A stretch of 64,000 nucleotides of DNA from Lachnospiraceae bacterium (GCA_024403455.1 JAKSRR010000002.1:1-64000); one strand, 5' to 3'; shown: positions 17,741 through 26,875, numbered from the stretch's first letter. The notes: a model not told the origin generated them from the sequence alone. Made by a program: numbers and translations.

Positions 17741-18883
17741 ATGAAGAAGATTTCTACTTATTGGAGAATAATACTCATCTTGACTGGCGTCACCCTATTT
17801 TTTGGCGTGCTTTCTTTTATACCCTCTTTTTGTGACTGGTATACTTTACATGTTTATAAAAACGTTGCCGCTGCCTACGCACACCTTACGAACCCACTAC
17901 CTTTTCTCCTCGGCGAAATCCTATTTTATCTGGCAATTCTTTTTGTCACTGTGGTATTCGTATGCAGTCTGCTGCGCCTTCCTCTACGAAGGAAGGTTGG
18001 ATTCAAACGGTTTCATACTGGCCTGTCCAAATCCTTTCTTATGACAACATGCATCGTCCTTCTTTTATATATGTTACTTTGGCTTCTCCCCTTCCGAACG
18101 ACTCCCCTTACCTTCGGTGTAAGTCCCGAAAAGAAGTACACCTATGAAGACCTTACCGAACTTACAATCCATGTGTCAGAGCAAATTAATCAAATCACTG
18201 AAAACATCCCAAGGGACTCCGATGGTCACATCATTGTTCCAGACGATGCCATGGAATCCTTAAAAAGTGGTATGCAATCCCTGCAGGATGAATTCCCTCT
18301 CTATAATTCATTTTATCCATCTGCTAAATTCGCCCTAGCCTCTGACTTTTTGGAATGGAGCGAAATCGGCGGTTTTACAATTCCTTACACCGCAGAAATC
18401 TGCCTAAATCGTTATGAAAAGCCCTATAAACTCTATTACTACATGCTCTATGCTCACGAGGAAGCACACCATCTTGGTTATTTTCGTGAAAATGAGGGCG
18501 TCTTCTTCGGTATCCTCAGCTGTCTCCGAAGTGACTGTGAGCTTGTACAGCTCTGCGGCTACTATGAAGCCTATCATTATTTAAAGAAGCAGGCTTACCT
18601 GGATTGTCTGGAGGGATATGTGTCCAAGGAGATGTATACCGATTTTAAAAGCAAAACAAGCCTCATCCCTCTGACGCAACAGGATCAGGACTATTTCTAT
18701 GCATTAAGAACATCCCTCTATGAGGAAAATGTTAATACCTCTATGGAAAATATGTTTAAAGAATCTACAGAAAAAGTCGCCGAAGTTGGTTGGGAAACCC
18801 AGGACAAGATTTTGAAAGAGAACAATTACGATGGCGTTGTGCTGCTTCTACTGCGATACTTCCATCGGGGACGGTCCTTTTGA
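17741..18883 (+). CDS. DUF3810 membrane protein with zinc-protease-like motif
   Basis: A 380-residue protein of the DUF3810 family. Three N-terminal membrane helices lie at about residues 8-30, 55-80 and 100-120. A large C-terminal domain contains Y-A-H-E-E-A-H-H-L-G-Y, an HExxH-type motif suggesting a metallopeptidase, although activity is not established for the family. The start at 17741 is chosen because an extended -10 ends seven bases before it; a longer frame from 17678 would run over the divergent gene. The last codons (G-R-S-F and stop) come from a REP-like repeat, so the native C terminus was probably altered by its insertion. Confidence 0.82.
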   Translation: MKKISTYWRIILILTGVTLFFGVLSFIPSFCDWYTLHVYKNVAAAYAHLTNPLPFLLGEILFYLAILFVTVVFVCSLLRLPLRRKVGFKRFHTGLSKSFLMTTCIVLLLYMLLWLLPFRTTPLTFGVSPEKKYTYEDLTELTIHVSEQINQITENIPRDSDGHIIVPDDAMESLKSGMQSLQDEFPLYNSFYPSAKFALASDFLEWSEIGGFTIPYTAEICLNRYEKPYKLYYYMLYAHEEAHHLGYFRENEGVFFGILSCLRSDCELVQLCGYYEAYHYLKKQAYLDCLEGYVSKEMYTDFKSKTSLIPLTQQDQDYFYALRTSLYEENVNTSMENMFKESTEKVAEVGWETQDKILKENNYDGVVLLLLRYFHRGRSF

Positions 18884-18945
18884 GCATAGGAGTGTCACTT
18901 TGAATGATGGAGAGTCCCTCTGAACACGCCGGAGTATCACTTTGA
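18867..18945 (+). repeat. REP-like repeat overlapping DUF3810 stop codon
   Basis: Core GGGGACGGTCCTTTTG plus three degenerate modules of 20-22 bp (ending GTGTCACTTTGA, GAGTCCCTCTGA, GTATCACTTTGA). The TGA stop of the DUF3810 gene (18881-18883) is inside it. Confidence 0.85.
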
Positions 18946-19003
18946 ACGTTTGAAGATCATCCTGTCGTATAGACTGCCACAAAAGTTCATAACATCATCA
19001 CAT

Positions 19004-19037
19004 AAAAAACCCCATCCTTACGGATGGGGTCTTTATT
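19004..19037. terminator. bidirectional terminator
   Basis: CCCCATCC/GGATGGGG stem with a TTAC loop. The minus strand runs into TTTTTTATG; the plus strand runs into CTTTATTATC. It serves the ATPase gene on the minus strand and probably DUF3810 on the plus strand. Confidence 0.85.
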
Positions 19038-19054
19038 ATCATTCAAACTATAAA

Positions 19055-20167
19055 CTAGTTGGTAATGATGGTTTCAGTTTCCTTATCGAATACGTGAATC
19101 TTGTCTACATCGAATGCAAACTTAACGGTATCGCCAGGACGAGCAGTAGTTCTAGGATCAACTCGAGCGGTGATTGCGAAATCTTCAAGGTTGAAGTATA
19201 AGAATACTTCTGCACCAAGAAGCTCGTATACCTTAATGGTAGCTTCGAAGGTGGAAAGAGGAGAAGCCTCAACCATCATTTCGCTATCATATACGTCTTC
19301 AGGACGGATACCGAAGGTAACGGTCTTTCCGTCATAACCGCCATCGATCAGCTTCTTGGACTTTTCAGGAGGCAGAGGGATAGCTCTGTCAGCGATCTTA
19401 AGGTAAGCAGTTTCACCCTGTACTTCGCAAACAGCATCAAGGAAGTTCATCTGAGGAGATCCCATGAAACCTGCAACGAAGAGGTTCTGTGGCTTCTCGT
19501 AAAGGTTCTGAGGAGTATCAACCTGCTGGATAACACCATCCTTCATAACTACGATTCTTGTACCAAGTGTCATAGCTTCTGTCTGGTCATGTGTAACGTA
19601 GATGATGGTTGTACCTAATCTCTGGTGTAACTTAGCGATCTCAATTCTCATCTGTACACGGAGCTTAGCATCAAGGTTTGATAAAGGCTCGTCCATAAGG
19701 AATACCTTAGGATTACGAACGATAGCACGACCCATAGCAACACGCTGACGCTGACCACCGGAAAGAGCCTTAGGCTTTCTCTCTAAAAGGGGTACAAGGT
19801 CAAGGATCTTTGCAGCTTCCATAACCATCTTATCGATTTCATCCTTGGGAACTTTACGAAGTTTAAGACCGAAAGCCATGTTGTCCTTTACGGTCATGTG
19901 AGGATACAGAGCGTAGTTCTGGAATACCATCGCGATATCACGATCCTTAGGCTCTACATCGTTAACTAATCTGTCACCGATTCTAAGTTCACCGGAGGAG
20001 ATATCCTCAAGACCTGCGATCATACGAAGGGTGGTGGACTTACCGCATCCAGAAGGTCCTACGAAGATGATGAACTCCTGGTCAGCGATTTCAAGGTTGA
20101 AGTTCTTAACTGCTTCGAAGCCGTTAGGATAAACCTTGCAAATGTTCTTTAAACTTAAGCTTGCCAT
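19055..20167 (-). CDS. MsmX/UgpC-type sugar ABC transporter ATPase
   Basis: A 370-residue ATPase of the MalK/MsmX/UgpC group, which energises carbohydrate ABC importers; some members serve many transporters. Walker A is G-P-S-G-C-G-K-S-T near residues 38-46, Q-loop M-V-F-Q-N-Y-A, signature L-S-G-G-Q-R-Q-R, Walker B V-F-L-M-D-E-P-L-S-N, H-loop Y-V-T-H-D. A C-terminal TOBE-like regulatory domain starts at about residue 240. AAGGAG precedes the ATG. It is isolated from permease genes, which fits a shared ATPase that could also serve the solute-binding lipoprotein near 10 kb; this pairing is inference. Confidence 0.92.
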   Translation of the reverse strand: MASLSLKNICKVYPNGFEAVKNFNLEIADQEFIIFVGPSGCGKSTTLRMIAGLEDISSGELRIGDRLVNDVEPKDRDIAMVFQNYALYPHMTVKDNMAFGLKLRKVPKDEIDKMVMEAAKILDLVPLLERKPKALSGGQRQRVAMGRAIVRNPKVFLMDEPLSNLDAKLRVQMRIEIAKLHQRLGTTIIYVTHDQTEAMTLGTRIVVMKDGVIQQVDTPQNLYEKPQNLFVAGFMGSPQMNFLDAVCEVQGETAYLKIADRAIPLPPEKSKKLIDGGYDGKTVTFGIRPEDVYDSEMMVEASPLSTFEATIKVYELLGAEVFLYFNLEDFAITARVDPRTTARPGDTVKFAFDVDKIHVFDKETETIITN

Positions 20168-20526
20168 TTTATTTCTCCTTTTATTTTATTGAAAGAGAGT
20201 AACCCTCTTTACACACTATGGAATATTTTACTAAATCCCATTCGCAAATACCATCGTCAAGGTGCCAAACTTTCCCCCCGATTGTTGGCAATATGACGAA
20301 CTCATGGGGACGGTCCTTTTGCGTACAGAAGTGTCACTTTGGGTCGAAGAGTGTCCCTATGAACTGGGGAGTGTCCCTATGATACTTTTGGTGTTAAATA
20401 TCTTTACTTTCTCCAATTTATCATTAAAATAAATATATCTTAATTTTGTAGTATTTCGAGTTTCTGTTGTCTAAACTGCAGGATTTTCTTTTTTATTCCC
20501 ATGCTTTTTTCATTCACGGAGGGCTT
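20168..20526. other. intergenic stretch between ATPase and RAYT gene
   Basis: The left part (20168-20305) is the upstream region of the minus-strand ATPase gene, with the small inverted repeat AAAGAGGGTTACTCTCTTT; I found no convincing promoter pair. The repeat copy at 20306-20382 follows. The rest, up to the transposase start, is AT-rich without a recognisable signal. Confidence 0.5.
20306..20382 (+). repeat. REP-like repeat, left flank of RAYT
   Basis: Core GGGGACGGTCCTTTTG plus three modules (GTGTCACTTTGG, GAGTGTCCCTATGA, GAGTGTCCCTATGA). It has the opposite orientation to the copy beyond the transposase gene. Confidence 0.88.
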
Positions 20527-21291
20527 ATGTCTCGAGTAGCAAGAAAACTATCTTCCACAAATGTTTATCATATTGTAATACGAGGTATCGATCGGCAACG
20601 ACTGTTCCTCGAAAATAACGATTACCAAAAATACCTGGACTTGTTAAATTATTATAAATCCGAGTGTGGTTTTCACCTTTATGCATACTGCCTCATGAGT
20701 AACCATGTTCACCTACTCATTTGTACTTTGGGTATGGAACTACATGTGATTTTTCGACGTCTGGGTACGGCCTATGCCGAATGGTTTAACATGAAATACA
20801 ATCGCGTTGGTTCCTTACAACAAGGCCGTTTCTATAGCGAGCCCGTTGAAACAACTTCCTATCTCCACAATGTTGTGAGATATATACATTTTAATCCTGC
20901 AAAGGCAGGGATAGAATCTTTCCCCGGAGAAAAGTACCCATGGAGCAGTTATGATTCTTATTTCCAGAGCCCTGGGTTTGTAGATACTCAAACCATTTTA
21001 GAATCCATGGGCGGTATAAAGCACTTCAAAGAATATCATTCTTCACCATGTAACGATATTTGTCTGGACATTGACACGATCAAACGACGCATTCCAGATG
21101 ATGTTGCTGTCGAAATCATAAATACTACCTGTCACTGTCCTAACATCGTTGCTTTTCAGGAACTCCCACTGCTAACGCAGGCGGCCAACCTTCTTTTACT
21201 CCACAAAAAAGGCCTGTCAGAACGACAACTTAATCGTCTAACAGGCACTCCTCTAGGATTTATTAAGAAAACTATTGCAAAAAGCAAATAA
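20527..21291 (+). CDS. REP-associated tyrosine transposase (RAYT, Y1/HUH family)
   Basis: A 254-residue single-strand DNA transposase of the IS200-like Y1 superfamily, in the RAYT branch. The metal-binding HUH motif is N-H-V-H-L-L (His60 and His62). The probable nucleophile is Tyr119 in R-Y-I-H-F-N-P, a RAYT hallmark, followed by Y-P-W-S-S-Y near residues 140-146. A C-terminal extension of about 90 residues ends in a basic helix. The ATG at 20527 is preceded by GGAGGG; the frame is open to a TTG at 20467, but that has no ribosome site. All key residues appear intact, so it may be active. Its flanking repeats match the family scattered through the window. Confidence 0.9.
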   Translation: MSRVARKLSSTNVYHIVIRGIDRQRLFLENNDYQKYLDLLNYYKSECGFHLYAYCLMSNHVHLLICTLGMELHVIFRRLGTAYAEWFNMKYNRVGSLQQGRFYSEPVETTSYLHNVVRYIHFNPAKAGIESFPGEKYPWSSYDSYFQSPGFVDTQTILESMGGIKHFKEYHSSPCNDICLDIDTIKRRIPDDVAVEIINTTCHCPNIVAFQELPLLTQAANLLLLHKKGLSERQLNRLTGTPLGFIKKTIAKSK

Positions 21292-21336
21292 ACACCAAAG
21301 GATTTTCAAGCAACACACTGTGTTGAATTTCCCTTT

Positions 21337-23712
21337 TTATCTGTGCTGTTTCAAAGGGACACTCCTCTGCTCAAAAGGACCGTCCCCAATGAGCCGTCGC
21401 CTCTTGCTGGATACGATATACAACGGCACTGCTATTACCGCTATGACAGCACTTTGAAGGAGTGCAAATCCTATCGGGTATCTTGCCCAATTTAGGAAAT
21501 AGCAGAAAAATGGTTCTATAAGAATATTGACAGATACGGCAACACAGGCAAAACCGATATTCCACATTTTGCTGTAACTTGCATCATTCCTTATCCTGCT
21601 TCCTGCTCCAACAATAAGGAATATAATGCCAGCCAGAGCAACACCATATAGCACATGCCAGAATCTGTAATCATTAGTGGCCAACATCGCTATCCAAACT
21701 CCTACTCCATAAAAGCAAAGAAGAGATGCAACATTAGCAGCTACAAATCCTTTTCGGCGTCCTATTCTTCTTCCTTCTTTCACTGATGTTGCATTCCACA
21801 CAATGATGCCAATCAAGTAGCACAGAATCCCAACAAAGCCAAAGAACCGGATGATTACTGCCATAAGCCTACTAAATCTCCAATAGGATAATGCACTTCC
21901 TAATGAAATCATGAATATCGCAAAACCAATATTTATGAGGGCATGACAGGTTTTTCTTTTCTGTCTTCGCACAAATCCTATGAAAACAAGTAGGATGCTT
22001 AATATAAGAAATGGCCATACTGGCAGCCTCTCCCACATCCTCGATAATGTCGTGTAAACACCGTAATCAAAAAGGAGACAAGCTGTCGCTATATTCAAAG
22101 GAATAAAATATTTCTTATTTCGCTGTGGATGCACAAGCTGCCCTTGTGTGGTGCTATTCTTTCTCCAGAAGCATCCCACAAACAGAACGGGAATGGCTGC
22201 CGTAATTAATTCTACATAAGGTGTAACAAAAATATACCATAATAACCAGTACGGAAAATAACCAAGAGAAAGCACGAGAAATGCAAATCCCACATTCCAA
22301 AGTGCTATATATTTTTTTCCAATTTTACGGTTATGAGCGCCAATACCTACCAGAATAAATCCCAGTATCGCTGCCACACCAATGATTCCTAATAATGAGC
22401 CAACTCCTTGACCTGCGCCCTCCACAAAGAAGGGTGAAAACGCCATACCAAGCAGTACCACCGCCGTATTAATCAGTCTGTATTTTGCTGCGTGCTTTGT
22501 GGTTCCTTTTGCTGCTGCCTCCATAGGCTGCACTGGATATCCTGTCATGGGCATACTCATATTTCCCCCATGGTTTCCCACAAAAGGAACGCTTCCCCTG
22601 TAAGCAGCCTGCGCACCCGCCGCCATATTTCTGTTCTGCGGTGTATTCATATTATTTACAGACATCGCTGCATTACTGCGCGAAGAAGCTGCAGTGTTTT
22701 CTGATGCATTCTCTGCCGCAGAATGATTTAATATCTTTGTTCCTTTGGAAAGACGAATCTCTTTAACGTCTGTTCTTCCAAGACCTTCGGGGAACACTGC
22801 TACAGTATTCGAAACAGTTTCCTTTACGCTTTTCTCTTTTGCATTTAAAAGAGCACTTCTAAATGCTCGCATAGTCTGAAAACGATTATTGGGCTGCACC
22901 GCCATCGCCATAAGAATGACCGTTTCCAAATCTTCGCTAATAGCCACCCCTAGCTGTCTAGGTGGCACCAATTCATCCTCATCCATTCGGTCAATAGAGT
23001 CCGGCGGACGCTTTCCCGTTAATGCCACGTAAAAACAAGCACCGACCGTATAAACGTCTGTATAAGGGCCCTGTTTTCCTCTTCTGGAATACTGCTCCTT
23101 AGGCGCATATCCATGCTTCAGAATAACATCCAGACTTCGACTTTTATCCCCTAGACTATATCTTGCGGCGCCGAAGTCCAGCAGTTTTATTCTGCCATCT
23201 CTTGTAATATAAATATTGTCAGGAGTTACATCCCTGTGCACAATTCCTTGATTATGAACCTGTTCAAGAGCCTCTATAACCGGAAGTAGAATACGCTCTG
23301 CCTCTTCATAAGAAATAATTCCGCCTCGCTGCTTCAGATAAGCATCAAAACTGGTTCCTTCAATAAACTCCATTACAAAGTAGGCTGTATCATTTTCTTC
23401 AAAAAAGCTCTGGATATTGACTACCCCACTGACATCACTAAACTGTGCCAGTGTCTCCGCCTCCTGAATGAAACAGGTTTTACCATAATCAAAATAATCT
23501 TTCTTCTCACCAGAAAAAGAGGTAACGGTCGTCCCGGTTCTCGTCGCCAGAGAATCCGGGAAAAATTCTTTAATCGCTACTTCTTCCCCTGTAATATAAT
23601 TTCTTGCCTTATAGGTAATACCAAAACCACCCTGGCCAAGGACTTTATCAATAACATATTTCCCCGCCAATACCGTATTAATTGGTAAGGCTAGAGGGTA
23701 CTTTTCTTCCAT
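21337..23712 (-). CDS. membrane Ser/Thr protein kinase with repeat-built membrane domain
   Basis: A 791-residue kinase. Kinase domain about 18-290: glycine loop L-G-Q-G-G-F-G (25-31), Lys48, catalytic H-R-D (159-161), Asp179 of DFG. All catalytic residues are present, so it should be active. A Ser/Asn/Met-rich linker (about 325-405) follows. From about 411 come six repeats of about 60 residues, each beginning with an N-x-G-F-A-like hydrophobic motif (Asn415, 473, 540, 594, 660, 718) and giving roughly two membrane helices. The last about 16 residues (from Gly776) are translated from a REP-like repeat, so the original C terminus is lost or extended. Near twin of the kinase at 25.4 kb. Confidence 0.9.
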   Translation of the reverse strand: MEEKYPLALPINTVLAGKYVIDKVLGQGGFGITYKARNYITGEEVAIKEFFPDSLATRTGTTVTSFSGEKKDYFDYGKTCFIQEAETLAQFSDVSGVVNIQSFFEENDTAYFVMEFIEGTSFDAYLKQRGGIISYEEAERILLPVIEALEQVHNQGIVHRDVTPDNIYITRDGRIKLLDFGAARYSLGDKSRSLDVILKHGYAPKEQYSRRGKQGPYTDVYTVGACFYVALTGKRPPDSIDRMDEDELVPPRQLGVAISEDLETVILMAMAVQPNNRFQTMRAFRSALLNAKEKSVKETVSNTVAVFPEGLGRTDVKEIRLSKGTKILNHSAAENASENTAASSRSNAAMSVNNMNTPQNRNMAAGAQAAYRGSVPFVGNHGGNMSMPMTGYPVQPMEAAAKGTTKHAAKYRLINTAVVLLGMAFSPFFVEGAGQGVGSLLGIIGVAAILGFILVGIGAHNRKIGKKYIALWNVGFAFLVLSLGYFPYWLLWYIFVTPYVELITAAIPVLFVGCFWRKNSTTQGQLVHPQRNKKYFIPLNIATACLLFDYGVYTTLSRMWERLPVWPFLILSILLVFIGFVRRQKRKTCHALINIGFAIFMISLGSALSYWRFSRLMAVIIRFFGFVGILCYLIGIIVWNATSVKEGRRIGRRKGFVAANVASLLCFYGVGVWIAMLATNDYRFWHVLYGVALAGIIFLIVGAGSRIRNDASYSKMWNIGFACVAVSVNILIEPFFCYFLNWARYPIGFALLQSAVIAVIAVPLYIVSSKRRRLIGDGPFEQRSVPLKQHR
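21351..21389 (-). repeat. REP-like repeat, right flank of RAYT, inside kinase gene end
   Basis: Read on the minus strand: core GGGGACGGTCCTTTTG then one module ending GAGTGTCCCTTTGA. It is inverted relative to the copy at 20306-20382 and lies within the last codons of the kinase gene. Confidence 0.88.
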
Positions 23713-23827
23713 GAGACTGTCCTTCTCTTCTTGTATTATTATTTTTTAATTTTACCATATCGTAGAAAAATGATTGCATGTATTTCTCAAACATTACATT
23801 CCAAAACAACACGCATGTTTTCTTCGT

Positions 23828-23862
23828 CAAAAAGAGACAGGCGAACCTGTCTCTTCATGTTA
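23828..23862 (-). terminator. terminator of lipoprotein gene
   Basis: On the minus strand AAGAGACAGG and CCTGTCTCTT pair around TTCG and continue into TTTTTGACG. It separates the lipoprotein gene from the following kinase gene. Confidence 0.85.
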
Positions 23863-23931
23863 TACCAATAATTTCATTTTTGGGATTGCATCATGCTTTG
23901 CACGATGTATTCCATTACTTCTTTAATTACA

Positions 23932-25275
23932 TTACCATCTTACATAATATGTATACTTGTTGCCATCAATTTCAAATTCAAGAGTCACTCTGTCTTCACT
24001 CCATTTAGTAGACTCGGGAACCTCTGCCAAAAGGTGATACATACGTGTGTCTAATGGCACCAATAAATCTGAATGACCATAGTTAATTGAAGTTCTAGCA
24101 TTATTTTCTTTATAAATATTCACTTCATATTCTTTTCCACCCACTTTTACCACTGCATTTATCTTATCTAATGCGTTCGTATTGCTCTTAAAATAACTAT
24201 CAATCAAAAACACAACATCAACACAAGTCATACCATCTTTTGCCGAATAGTGTCCACTAGTTTTACTTGTATCTTTTGTCGCCCATATTTCTTTTTCGAT
24301 TTGAGACTTTTCTATCGAAAAATCAAAAAATTCAGTAATATACTTCTGCCCCTTTGCAACAGTTCCTGGTTCTGAAATCTCTCCTCTCTCCTCATCTATT
24401 GCTTTTCCATTATCAAATAATACTATGGCGTACTCCTGACCATTATCAACTTCCTCAAAATGAGCGACCAAACTTCCATTATTTTTATCGACTTTTGTCG
24501 GCAGTTCTAGAAGCCAATGATAATAGTAAGTATTTCCCACTTTGTTAACATCTTCTTCATGTATCAAAAAATCACTATGATCATCCGTTTCCACTCTTAT
24601 CGGTTTATAAATGTCAGATGAATAGTAATCATGATTTGCAAAAAACTTATACTTGTCCTGGTATACAACGCCCTCTTCGTAAAAACAGTTATTTAATTTA
24701 TAGTATTTAGTACCATCGCTAAGTAATTCCGTTGGCTCACCTTTAAAAGTTACACTAAAAAAAATATCCAGCATATACTCTTCACTACCTTTATGTTCAT
24801 CCCAAAACATACTGTCGGTAGATATATATATCGGTTGCAGATGCACCCCTCCATCATTCTCTTCGTGAGGCCACTCATCTCCCTCTTCTTGAACTTCCTT
24901 CTCTTCCTCCTCCGTGAACTTTGATGGTTTTATTGTATACTCCTCATCATTATAAAATTTATAGGACAGAATGGTTAAGTCACAATTAGATGCACAAATG
25001 GTCTCTCCAAAATCAACGTAGATTGTCTCCCCTGTGTTCTCCGGAATAGCATCCAATTCCCCCCTTACTTTCGTTTCTTCCTCTTCTCGTTCACCTTCAA
25101 TAGGTTCGACAACCGCCTCATCCTCCACAACAGGTTCTTTAACTTCCTGCTCTATCTCCTTCGAATCCGATGTTTCAGTTTCTCCGTCCCAAGCCGCCTT
25201 ACTGCATGCTGCCAGCGCACTCACACATAATACAGCTGCAAGCACAGAAGCAAGTACTCTCTTCTTCATTCCCAT
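23932..25275 (-). CDS. lipoprotein of unknown function between two kinases
   Basis: A 447-residue exported protein I do not recognise. Basic N terminus, hydrophobic helix and lipobox L-A-A-C with Cys24 as anchor, then an acidic Glu/Val-rich linker (about 30-75). The rest is a large globular region rich in Tyr, Asp and Lys with alternating beta-type segments and no enzyme motif I can name. It lies between two membrane kinases on the same strand, with its own terminator before the second kinase. A role as extracellular partner or ligand reader for those kinases is possible but only inferred from position. Confidence 0.75.
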   Translation of the reverse strand: MGMKKRVLASVLAAVLCVSALAACSKAAWDGETETSDSKEIEQEVKEPVVEDEAVVEPIEGEREEEETKVRGELDAIPENTGETIYVDFGETICASNCDLTILSYKFYNDEEYTIKPSKFTEEEEKEVQEEGDEWPHEENDGGVHLQPIYISTDSMFWDEHKGSEEYMLDIFFSVTFKGEPTELLSDGTKYYKLNNCFYEEGVVYQDKYKFFANHDYYSSDIYKPIRVETDDHSDFLIHEEDVNKVGNTYYYHWLLELPTKVDKNNGSLVAHFEEVDNGQEYAIVLFDNGKAIDEERGEISEPGTVAKGQKYITEFFDFSIEKSQIEKEIWATKDTSKTSGHYSAKDGMTCVDVVFLIDSYFKSNTNALDKINAVVKVGGKEYEVNIYKENNARTSINYGHSDLLVPLDTRMYHLLAEVPESTKWSEDRVTLEFEIDGNKYTYYVRW

Positions 25276-25377
25276 CTTCTCCTTAAAATAGCAATTTTAT
25301 AATTTCTGTCAGTTTACCTCTCGCTCAGAAGAAATAATCCACACAGTAACTATCATATCATCCCAAACGTACTATCT

Positions 25378-26760
25378 CTATACATTTTTCTTTCTTCCTC
25401 GTACTATATGCATGATTAAGCACACAATGGCCGCAATCAAACAGGCAACTACTAGGTATGTACTATGATATCCGGCAGTTCCAATCAAAATAATCGATAA
25501 CATAATACTTGCTGCCGCAAATCCTGCATTTAAAAGAAATGCAAACTTTCGTCCTTTTGCTCGCATATTAAATCCAATAATTAATAACGGAATGAATACC
25601 ACCGCCAATATCGGCGCAATAAATTCTAATGCATACACACTTGAGCGTCTCATTACAACATCACCAAGAAGATAAATCACAAAAAACATTCCATAGGTTA
25701 ATGCTGGACTGCTTAACCCAATACTTGCATTAAGCAGGCCATACTTTTTCTTCTCTACATTTACCGGTTCTGTTTCCTGCTGAGGCTGTGTCTTTTCTTT
25801 CTTTACTAAAATAATTTCTTTAACATCAGTTTTTCCTAAGCCTTCCGGCAACACCTGATTCTGAACTTCACTAGTAGCCATGGGATCATCCTTTAAGAGC
25901 GCATCCCTAAATTCTCCCATCGATTGGAAACGATCCGCAGGCTGAATCGCTAGCGCCTTAAGGATAGCATTTTCCTGCGCCTGCCCTATCTCGACTCCCA
26001 ATTCACTAAGGGGCTTCAGCTCATCCTCATCCATTCGATCAATAGAATCCGGAGGACGTTTTCCTGTAAGTGCCACATTAAAACATGCGCCAACCGAATA
26101 TACATCTGTATAGGGTCCCTGTTTTCCTCTTCGAGAATACTGTTCTTTCGGAGCATAACCATGTTTTAAGATTACATCCAAACTCTTACTTTTGTCTCCC
26201 AAACTGTATCTAGCTGCTCCAAAATCTAACAGCTTAATATCACCACTTTTGGTGATATAGATATTATCTGGTGTCACATCACGGTGTACAATACCCTCCG
26301 CATGTACTTGAGCCAAGGCTTCCATCACCGGCACCAAAATATCTCTTGCCTTCGCATACGGAACCTTTCCACCATTTTCCTTTAAGAGAACATCAAAGCT
26401 TGTTCCTTCAATGAATTCCATTACGAAGTAGGCTGTATCATTTTCTTCAAAAAAGCTATGCACATTAACAACGCCTTTTACATCGCTAAACTGTGCCAAA
26501 GTTTCTGCCTCTTCCAAAAAGCAACTCTTACCATACTCAAAATTTTCCTTTCGCTCTCCCGAAAAGGAATTTACCGTAGTCCCTGTTCTTGCTGCTAGTG
26601 AATCCGGAAAATACTCCTTTATCGCAACAGGCTCACCCGTTTCATAATTCTTAGCTTTGTAAGTAATACCAAATCCGCCTTGTCCAAGCACCTTCTCAAT
26701 TACATATTTACCAGCTAATACTGTGTTTACCGGCAGCGCCAGTGGAAATTTTTCATTCAT
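25378..26760 (-). CDS. membrane Ser/Thr protein kinase
   Basis: A 460-residue kinase whose first about 290 residues closely match the kinase at 21.3-23.7 kb, with identical placement of glycine loop (25-31), Lys48, H-R-D at 159-161 and Asp179. Both share V-A-I-K-E-(F/Y)-F-P-D-S-L-A and the unusual catalytic loop H-R-D-V-T-P-D-N. A conserved P-E-G-L-G-(K/R)-T-D-V-K-E-I segment follows the kinase domain in both. The membrane part (about 347-455) has about four helices and only two copies of the Asn-containing repeat found six times in the twin. No PASTA or other extracellular sensor domain is present. It looks like a duplication that diverged by repeat number. Confidence 0.9.
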   Translation of the reverse strand: MNEKFPLALPVNTVLAGKYVIEKVLGQGGFGITYKAKNYETGEPVAIKEYFPDSLAARTGTTVNSFSGERKENFEYGKSCFLEEAETLAQFSDVKGVVNVHSFFEENDTAYFVMEFIEGTSFDVLLKENGGKVPYAKARDILVPVMEALAQVHAEGIVHRDVTPDNIYITKSGDIKLLDFGAARYSLGDKSKSLDVILKHGYAPKEQYSRRGKQGPYTDVYSVGACFNVALTGKRPPDSIDRMDEDELKPLSELGVEIGQAQENAILKALAIQPADRFQSMGEFRDALLKDDPMATSEVQNQVLPEGLGKTDVKEIILVKKEKTQPQQETEPVNVEKKKYGLLNASIGLSSPALTYGMFFVIYLLGDVVMRRSSVYALEFIAPILAVVFIPLLIIGFNMRAKGRKFAFLLNAGFAAASIMLSIILIGTAGYHSTYLVVACLIAAIVCLIMHIVRGRKKNV

Positions 26761-26875
26761 AATAACTCCTATTACCTTTTCATGTTTTTTGAATCAAAAC
26801 CCTTTGTCAAACACTTATGAGCAAACGCGCTGCGTTCTAAATACTTTTGGTCTCTGTATCATTATATTAACCAAA

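Larger units (their letters stand above)
20306..21389 (+). mobile_element. RAYT gene flanked by inverted REP-like repeats
   Basis: A unit of about 1.08 kb: repeat in plus orientation, the Y1 transposase gene, then the same core in minus orientation at its far end. REP-associated tyrosine transposases typically sit among such repeats and spread them. The right repeat extends into the 3' end of the kinase gene on the other strand. No direct target duplication is obvious. Confidence 0.75.
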
